Assembly (NCBI GenBank): GCA_022578965.1
Contig: MU400578.1
Span: forward strand, 124,001-188,000
Direction of reading: 5' to 3'
DNA length: 64,000 nt
From: Xylaria sp. FL1777
Taxonomy: Eukaryota > Ascomycota > Sordariomycetes > Xylariales > Xylariaceae
Part shown: positions 57,331 through 64,000 of the stretch, one piece after another
Numbering within the stretch: position 1 is the first letter of the stretch
How the letters are laid out: each line of letters starts with the position of its first letter
The notes under the pieces: model-generated
The model's database searches: none
Told to the model about the DNA's origin: nothing
The model's input: the letters and a program-made list of their open reading frames with translations, nothing else
Translations under genes and position numbers: made by a program

Positions 57331-58499
57331 TTATAATAGTGCCTCAAACGATTTGGCCGCGTCTAAGATCATTTTATCGTAGGGAATCCAGCCCAGGCCA
57401 GTGGCATTTATTGCTTTTGAAGAGTTGACATTAGCTGCCTCGGGGTCAATAGCATAGCCCGGTTGATAGCCCTCGCCAGGCGTGCCCTCTTTGATGATAC
57501 CTTGCCTCTCGGGGTAGGCCTGGCGCAAAATATCAGCCGCCGCCTGCGGATTGCCCACGTTGCCGTTCCCGCCGACGATATAGCGCTCGCCGCCCGCCTT
57601 CTCCGGGTGCGAGGCCGCCCATTCCGTCATCCGCGCCACGTCGCGCACGTCCACATGCGTGCCGTACCCGGACGGGCCCGCGGGGAAATCCTGGCCCGAA
57701 AACACCTTCCAGATGAACGAGTTCGTCTCCGCGATGCCCTCGGGTGACGACGGCGGGTACAGCTGAGGGCCAGCTACCCAGCTATACACGGGTTGAAGCT
57801 TCGTTAGCAAAACCTAATTCCGCACTACGAGCATGTGATGTGGGTGTCAAGAATTAAGGAGGTAGATACATACCAAGGGTTCAGCACCGTAGCCGCAAAC
57901 GGTGGCTTCTTTTCCTTCACCCAGTCCCAGAACGCGCGCTCCGACGCAACCTTGCTGGCGGCGTAGATGACGTGGCCAAACGCCTTGTCCCCGTCCTCTC
58001 TGACCTGCGCCTCGGCCTTGGTGTTCCAGTCCTTCTCGGTGAAGGTGAAGGGCCCGGGGATCATCATGCGTACAGCGGCGACGCTGGACATGAGCACGAA
58101 GCTCTTTAGACCTTCCTCATTGGAGGCGGAGGCGGAGGCGGAGGCGGCTTTCAACGCCGACTCGAGAATCGACAGGGTCCCCTGCACCGCTGTGCCCACG
58201 ATGTACTCGACGTCGCCGCTGTCGAAGACCACGGGCGTCGCCAGGTGCGCGACGGCCTGCACGGCCTGCACGGCCTTGTCGAAGGCCCCCGCCGTCTTGA
58301 TGTCCCGCACCACCACCAGCTCGAACCGGCCCGCCGCCTGCTCCGCCGCAAAGTGCGTCGCTAGCTCGCGCGCGCTGCGGCTGTTCGTGTCCCGGACTGT
58401 GCCGCGCACCGCCCAGCCTGCGGCTAGAAACCTTGCTACCGTCTGCGCTGCGATGTACCCGTTCGCGCCGGTGATGAGGGCGCGGCGGAGAGAGGCCAT
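57331..58499 (-). CDS. NAD(P)-dependent extended SDR, dihydroflavonol-4-reductase/aldehyde reductase-like, 358 aa, two exons
   Basis: Exons 57874-58499 and 57331-57781; the 92-nt intron has a GTATGT donor, a GCTAAC branch site and a TATAG acceptor. The acceptor next to the branch site would bring in a stop, whereas this one restores VLNPCWVAGPQLYPPSSPEG. The Rossmann motif is TGANGYIA (residues 10-17), with Arg-rich VRGTVRD after beta 2 favouring NADP(H). Catalytic Ser138/Ser139 and Tyr179-x3-Lys183 (YAASK) are intact. Family members reduce ketones or aldehydes such as methylglyoxal, or secondary-metabolite intermediates; the substrate is unknown. An (Ala-Ser)n run at residues 118-126 comes from a GCGGAG hexamer repeat near 58125-58145. 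GC-rich codon use. Confidence 0.87.
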
Positions 58500-60172
58500 G
58501 GTCGGTGGGTGGGTGTTTCAGCAATACTTATGTAGAGAAGGCGGGGAATAAGATCGAGGCAAGATAGATAGATGAGAGGGTGAATTAGTAGTAGGGTACT
58601 TCTCATTTACTCTAGAGAGGAGGAAATATTGAGGCCCTGCCATGATGGACTGGGCTAGAGCTTATGGTTTTATACGCATGCACCAGACGCTACATGTGTG
58701 CTTAGCTTAGTGACAACCGACAGCAAGCAGATGCCGGGGTTTCCCTGGTGGCGATAGCACACACGGTCGCTCATTTCCTACCTGCTTGCCTATTTTCGGT
58801 CTCCGGAATGGATATTCGTTATGCATGCGGGAAGGTTAGAGGATTTCTAGATGCCGGTGTTGTCTGTCTGTCTCCGCTATTGTATGATGGCGGCAATCCG
58901 TGGTCTAAAGGCCGATACATAGCACCGTTAAGACCGAAAGCTCCCCCCACGGCCACTATCCAATTAGGGGGGGAAGAACTGGCCGACTTTACGGACATAG
59001 GCGCTAGATGGGAAGATGGAAGGTGGAAATCCTGGGCTTTCGGTTGCTATGCGTGTCTTGAAACTTGATCATGACTCCTAGACAACGCGAAGACTGCGCT
59101 AAGATAGACTTTGTTGCGGTCTGACTAGTATTATTTTTACATAGAAGAAGCCCACACCGTAGATGCATCCTGGTCTCGACCGTAGGCTATTTCATATAAA
59201 TAATCGCAGAGAACCAAGTGTCCGACTAGGGAATGTTCTGTCCCCCCCCGTGATGTGTGGCGGTATAGTACTGCAGTTTTATCAAGTGACATAAATGGAT
59301 CTTAATGTCATCGGCATATTCGTCGTTCTAGCTTAAATGAAGTTAAGTTACGTCGTCTGATATTCTCGAATGGCCGTTTCATTTTCCAAAGGTGTATGTC
59401 ACCGTTACGGTAGAGTCGTCCTATTTGGTCAAAAGGACATTACTCAGACACTATCCTAAAGTCCGTGTTAATTAAGTTTCTAGCTCGGATCCCTATGCAG
59501 TGTACTGGTTGGCAATTTAGTTGCTTGTATTAATAGAATTGAGTTTAGGTGAAATGTCGACGTCGAAGTTTACTCCTTGTGCTTGGTCCTTATGACTGTG
59601 GGCGGTGGGGGAATAGTGGAATAGACGTAAACCGTCAACTGTCAGAGGGATATTCACCCTCGAAGAAACACTGTATTTGGCTGTCGTATGCAGGGAATAG
59701 TGCAACTTGCTGTAGTAATTGCCCATAGCTCTGGAAGTTATAATGATTCTACTGCTATATCGAGTGGCTTCACACTCGCGTTCAATAATCAATAATCATG
59801 ATGGCGATAGGATTAACTGAAACAACATCAACAAGAGTGAGATGAATTCGTAAATAAATAAGAATTATCTAGTAATGGGCAATAGAAGCATCTAATTTGC
59901 GGAACAGGAGAATTTTTGACGATTCTTCTGATAGCAGTATGCGCTCCGAGACATTAGGTTGCTGGCTGGAGCCTGCTACCAGCCGTCTACTTTGAAGATA
60001 ACATAATTCTGTCGTGTAAAGCATGTAAAATGTACGGGTGATAACTATTGTGTAGCTTATATTCATTCCTTATCGTCCCTACTGATCTGAAGACTACCAA
60101 AACCTTCCAACACTCGCTGAATCCAAAATATCGCCTTCGGTTGTGTATTACATATGATAAGACTGAAAGCCG
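58500..60172. other. Intergenic, no gene seen
   Basis: 1.67 kb between the SDR start and the flavin monooxygenase 3' end. An open frame at 58748-59068 has no domain. The first few hundred bases should be the SDR promoter. No tandem repeat or transposon end recognised. Confidence 0.6.
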
Positions 60173-62264
60173 TCACACATGTTTTGACTTCTGTTGCATC
60201 TGTTGTTTGTAGTCTTCGTACATTTCATACTAACAAGCCGTTAGCTAGTCAATCTGCATGCGTGATGAATGATATACTTACTGCATTCTTCATTGTTTGT
60301 CTGGCTTCGGGCCATGGCTTCCTGCCACAACCTGGTATATTCCTAGGGTTGGTGTTAAAGAGACGCCAAGAGTAGCTGTTCATTGGGCCTTTGGAGAGCC
60401 AGGTCCATAGCTCATGATCATGCCACCAAAGACCCCAGCCACGCGTAGTGAACATGTGGTCGAGGTTATCATACAGGCCAGTGCCGGCTGAATCGTGTAA
60501 AAACCGATAGAATGAATAGCCCCGTACATAGCCGGGGCGCACTGAGTGCTCTTTTTGCCATTGCGTTCTCCACCATGTGTGGTATGCGTCCACTTGTGCA
60601 TTCATTTCTTCCAAGGACGGGAGTAGAGCTGGAGAGCGATAGTTCTCAACTTGGTATTGCTCAGATGCTGCCCTGGAACCCATATTCATTTCAGCGGCCC
60701 ATATTTGAGCAACAGCCATTGATGCGAGTTCTGAGACACACCAAGCATTCTCTTGAGGTGCCATCCAACTGACTATTGCGACCGAGGAGGCGTAACGGGG
60801 TGGAAATATCATCTGGTAGAGTCGAGGGAGATGTGGCAGGTGTTTCTCGCCCCTGGCCTCCTCCTCGTCATAATGTTTAGATAGCTCCTCAGCGGTTTGT
60901 AGAGGAAGTCCCTGTGCGCCATCCATTTCCAATTCAGGCATAATCTTGAAGTCTAGGTCATACCCCGTACAGAATATAACGGCGTCGACCTCGAGTACTA
61001 CACCGTCGTCTAGCAACACTTCCGAATCTCCAGCGAAGTCCTCAAATCCGTGAACTGGCGTGATATCTCCCCGTCGTAAAGCTGGAATAATATCCTCTTG
61101 CACCGCGGGATGGACATGAGCCATACTGGGACACGGCACCAATCTCCAGTCGTCTCGCACTCGTTTTTGGGCACGCTTCCATTTTTCCTTCTCGGAGAGG
61201 CCCGTGCTGTCCACCGGCTCAGATCGAGCAGCATCAGAAATCATCTTATTGATCATGAATTTATCGCCAAGTGGGCCGATTAACCAAGGCACTAGGTAGT
61301 CGATGAAGTACTTCAAGCGTAAAGCAGACCACGAGAACTGTGTATCTAGAGGGATACCGTCGTCGCGATAGCGCGAAACTAGGATACGGCCTCGTCGATA
61401 GGATTGGTATACTTTTGATGCGTGGTTTACTAGTGCCAAGGAGATGTCACAGGCAGTATTGCCAATTCCAACGACAAGAACTCGTTTGCCTTTGAAGGCT
61501 TCGGGACTTCATTTCAATGCAATCAGCTCTGAAATGCCTATTAATGGTGAGATACTAACCTCTTGAAAGACTGCCCGTGCATTACGGTGCCCCTGAATTT
61601 GTTCCTGTTTGGCATAGGCGGCCATAATGGCACGTTTTCACAGCCGTGGGCAAGCACTACCTTGTCGAACGAGAGTACGGTAGGCCCCTCTGAGGTCGTG
61701 ATATGAACATCCCAGCCATCTTTGGTACTATTTCGAGTAATGCTCTTGACGGTGGTGCCAAAACGCATGTGAGGGAATAGTTTGAAGTGTGATGCATACG
61801 ATTTGAAGTACTCTGCTACCTGGGGCCCGGTGAAGAAGGTAGGATAGTCTACAATAACACATTGTTAACTTCAGCAAATGGTAGCTAAGTCTGTTAATTA
61901 CAGAACGTAGCTCATGCCCACCTTCAGGTACTGGGAAGTCGCTGAAACTAGACTATATAGCCGGTATAAGCGTGTGAGTTGCAGTTGCAACACAACTCTG
62001 CGAACTTACGACAAACTTGCTAACGTTGCACACTGTTTCCTTCAATGCAGATGTGTAGCTGGCATCATTACTAAAAGCCCACAGCCCCCCGACTTCATTT
62101 CGTCTTTCGAAGGCGACCACGTTGAACCCTTCTTCCCGAAGGGTTTTCAGGGCAGTTAAGCCTGCGGGGCCTATGCTAAGATTAGCACAGGACAACTTGA
62201 TACTAGGCAGCTAGGAATCATCAATACCCAGTCCAATCACTGCTATACGGACATTCTCCATCAT
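60173..62264 (-). CDS. Flavin-containing monooxygenase (FMO class B), 599 aa, six exons
   Basis: Exons 62228-62264, 62010-62170, 61922-61952, 61560-61848, 60282-61506 and 60173-60229; introns are 52-73 nt. The FAD motif GLGPAG (residues 11-16) is assembled across the first junction. The microexon of 31 nt gives SSFSDFPVPE, leading into DYPTFFTGPQVAEYF. The FMO fingerprint FxGxxxHxxxF lies at 161-171 and the NADPH motif GIGNTA at 186-191. Such enzymes oxygenate N or S atoms or act in specialised metabolism, using NADPH and O2. The last exon (YEMYEDYKQQMQQ...) was added because a perfect GTAAGT donor precedes it; unspliced reading would end eight codons after that point, at 60249. A second ATG one codon downstream is possible. 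No neighbour forms an obvious biosynthetic cluster, though an SDR lies next to it. Confidence 0.87.
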
Positions 62265-63779
62265 GTGAGTACGATTAGGCCCTGTGAGGTCGAGGAAGAT
62301 AATATGGAGTTTGGCGGGTTTGTGTTAAGTATTGATCCCCGCACAGGATTTGCTTAGTCTACTAGTCTTGAGGTTGCTCGATGACAACCTCTCAGCTCTC
62401 AAATATACTAACTCGAAACGAATTATACAGTATTTGTAGCTTGCATAGCTGTAATATCGCTTACGTGATTTCGTAGATCATTCGGTAGGACCCGGTAACA
62501 GTTAGGTACATGTTCTAAGGAATATAAGGCGTGCATAAGTGTTCAAAAATACTATTGCGTTTGCACACCCTCGAATATGAGCTCCTCTATATGGGCACAC
62601 ATCAGGAATTTCGGGGATTTGACGAGTCTTACGCAGACCAAGCAGGAGCAAGACAAGACAGAAGACTGTGCATAGAATGCTAGGAACTGTACGGGAACAC
62701 TGTAACCTAGCGCGAAGAGGGGTTCTGGGGACGGTTGTTGATATTATTACGAACATCAAAACTAACTTCCTCTTAAGGTACAAACACAATCTCTGAATTG
62801 AAACGATCTCTGATTCTTGAAGTAAATTTCAAAATAGGTACTATATCATCCTGTAAGTCGTAAATTTGTGGTTTTCGTTGGTTGTCCACCCCGTTTTTCT
62901 TTCCCTTTTTCAAAAAAAAGAAGAAGAAGAAAAAGATGACTTTCACAAACCCCTCCCCCGGGCGCTACAAGATGTCTGATTAAATCCACAGCGAAATACG
63001 GATAACTCAATATTCAGTCCTGCAATGTATCTAGACATTCAGTCAGCTGAGGCTGAGCGCAGGCGACGAATCAAATAAGTGTATTTTCTTTCCCTTATTT
63101 AACAGCTAGTACAAATAACAGGTGTTAAGATATGTGTATCAACAATGTTTATTTCACATGCGCTACAAATATAACAGGGCCATATCTAATGTCAAGGTTC
63201 CTTCATTTAGAGTATGTGAAGTCGGATGACTGTAAACTTGTAAACTCAATTGGTGCGAAGGACGCTTAGCAATCGGTACGGATATACAAACCGCTAGAGA
63301 TGCAAAGGACTGCAATGCAGCATATATAATTAATGCTGAAGATGGGGAGTGATATTAGATTGGGATTGGAAGATGTTGCATGTTGCATCTTTCAAGATAC
63401 CTACAGTGTAGCCATTCAATGTTGTGTGGTACAAATGTACTTGGGCATCTACCGGTCAATCCACTTTTGGGCATTTCTTAGGTTATGTACCCTCTAAACT
63501 CGGTGGTAGGTGCGCAGCCCTAGTGCTTCAATCTCCCACGAGCCGGACTATCTAACACCCTCTAACGTACCGACTCTTTCACAAGTAATTAGAGCTCTTC
63601 CATTGTGTTTTTGCCCTGTGATTGCTTTACAAATGACAATGTCATTAGATATCACCTGCAATGTTGATAAGTGACCTTAGGTATCTACTAAACTCTATTA
63701 TTGCATCATGTCTCATTAAGGTTTTAGCGAGGGTCCGTGCTCTTAGCGTCCCGGCCTGTCAACCTAGGAATAGGTAAAC
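62265..63779. other. Intergenic, no gene seen
   Basis: 1.5 kb. The left part should be the promoter of the minus-strand flavin monooxygenase. Contains an A-rich/GAA run near 62915-62936 (AAAAAAAAGAAGAAGAAG). A 95-codon open frame at 62502-62789 is hydrophobic without a domain and was not accepted. Confidence 0.6.
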
Positions 63780-64000
63780 AAAACATATCGCGCCCGCGCT
63801 CTGCCAGAGCTCTCCTTCTCTACTACAAACTTCACAATCGCACCGCACTTCTTTCTAACTACACTCTACTACGCTTTCAATTGCACTTGCAACTGCTCCC
63901 CAACTGCTCTCAACGTGATTCTTATCGCGCTAAAAAAAAACTGCTCTCTGTCGTAATTCAGTTACGTCCCCGCGTGAGTCGGGTCATTCCTCACCTTCAA
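63780..64000 (+). promoter_or_regulatory. Probable leader of a plus-strand gene beyond the right edge
   Basis: From about 63800 the plus strand turns C/T-rich (CTCTCCTTCTCTACTAC, CGCACTTCTTTCTAAC, CACTCTACTACGC) and contains no ATG to the end of the window. This matches the pyrimidine-rich start and 5' UTR of fungal genes. The gene itself is not in the window. Confidence 0.4.

Overview
This window looks like nuclear DNA of a filamentous ascomycete (Pezizomycotina, most likely Sordariomycetes). Genes carry short GT-AG introns of about 50-155 nt with CTAAC/CTGAC-type branch sites. Proteins match well-known fungal families: BimC kinesin-5, Pescadillo/Nop7, Rrn9, PIG-U/Gab1, Sam37, mitochondrial IleRS and a UPF0183 protein. 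There is no sign of bacterial operons, CRISPR, a mitochondrial genome or a complete transposon. All gene models were spliced by eye from splice signals and frame continuity, with no transcript data.

Layout. 0-5 kb: the edge of a secreted CE1 esterase (-), a tiny spliced Cys-rich protein (+) and an MmgE/PrpD protein (-). 5.7-14 kb is a dense housekeeping block: a HAD type II dehalogenase-like enzyme (+), Pol I factor Rrn9 (-), Pescadillo/Nop7 (-) and PIG-U (+). 14-17.7 kb: an MFS transporter and an FAD monooxygenase, transcribed divergently from a promoter carrying five phased 27-bp dyad repeats; this looks like a small transport/oxidation module. 19-22.6 kb: a DUF3433-type membrane protein with two families of in-frame tandem repeats. 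23.9-25.2 kb: Sam37, of the mitochondrial outer-membrane sorting machinery.

25.2-43.0 kb is an almost 18-kb stretch in which I cannot support any protein gene. It is not empty: it holds adjacent perfect palindromes, a cluster of poly(dA:dT) tracts with a perfect stem-loop, a minus-strand promoter/leader-like unit with two short coding-like ORFs, a tRNA-Ser-like relic beside an A/T hairpin, and many TAGGTA/TACCTA words.

43-64 kb is gene-rich again: a conserved-looking nuclear-type protein of unknown function (-), mitochondrial isoleucyl-tRNA synthetase (+), a Ser/Asp/Asn-repeat protein (-), kinesin-5 (-), a UPF0183/PHAF1 protein (+), a dihydroflavonol-reductase-like SDR (-) and a six-exon flavin monooxygenase (-). 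The right edge looks like the C/T-rich leader of another plus-strand gene.

The most interesting non-standard signals are the phased dyad array at 15,931-16,051, the 18-kb desert with its internal structures, and complementary (CA)n/(TG)n runs in the two introns that flank exon 2 of the FAD monooxygenase. I found no clearly novel multi-gene system.
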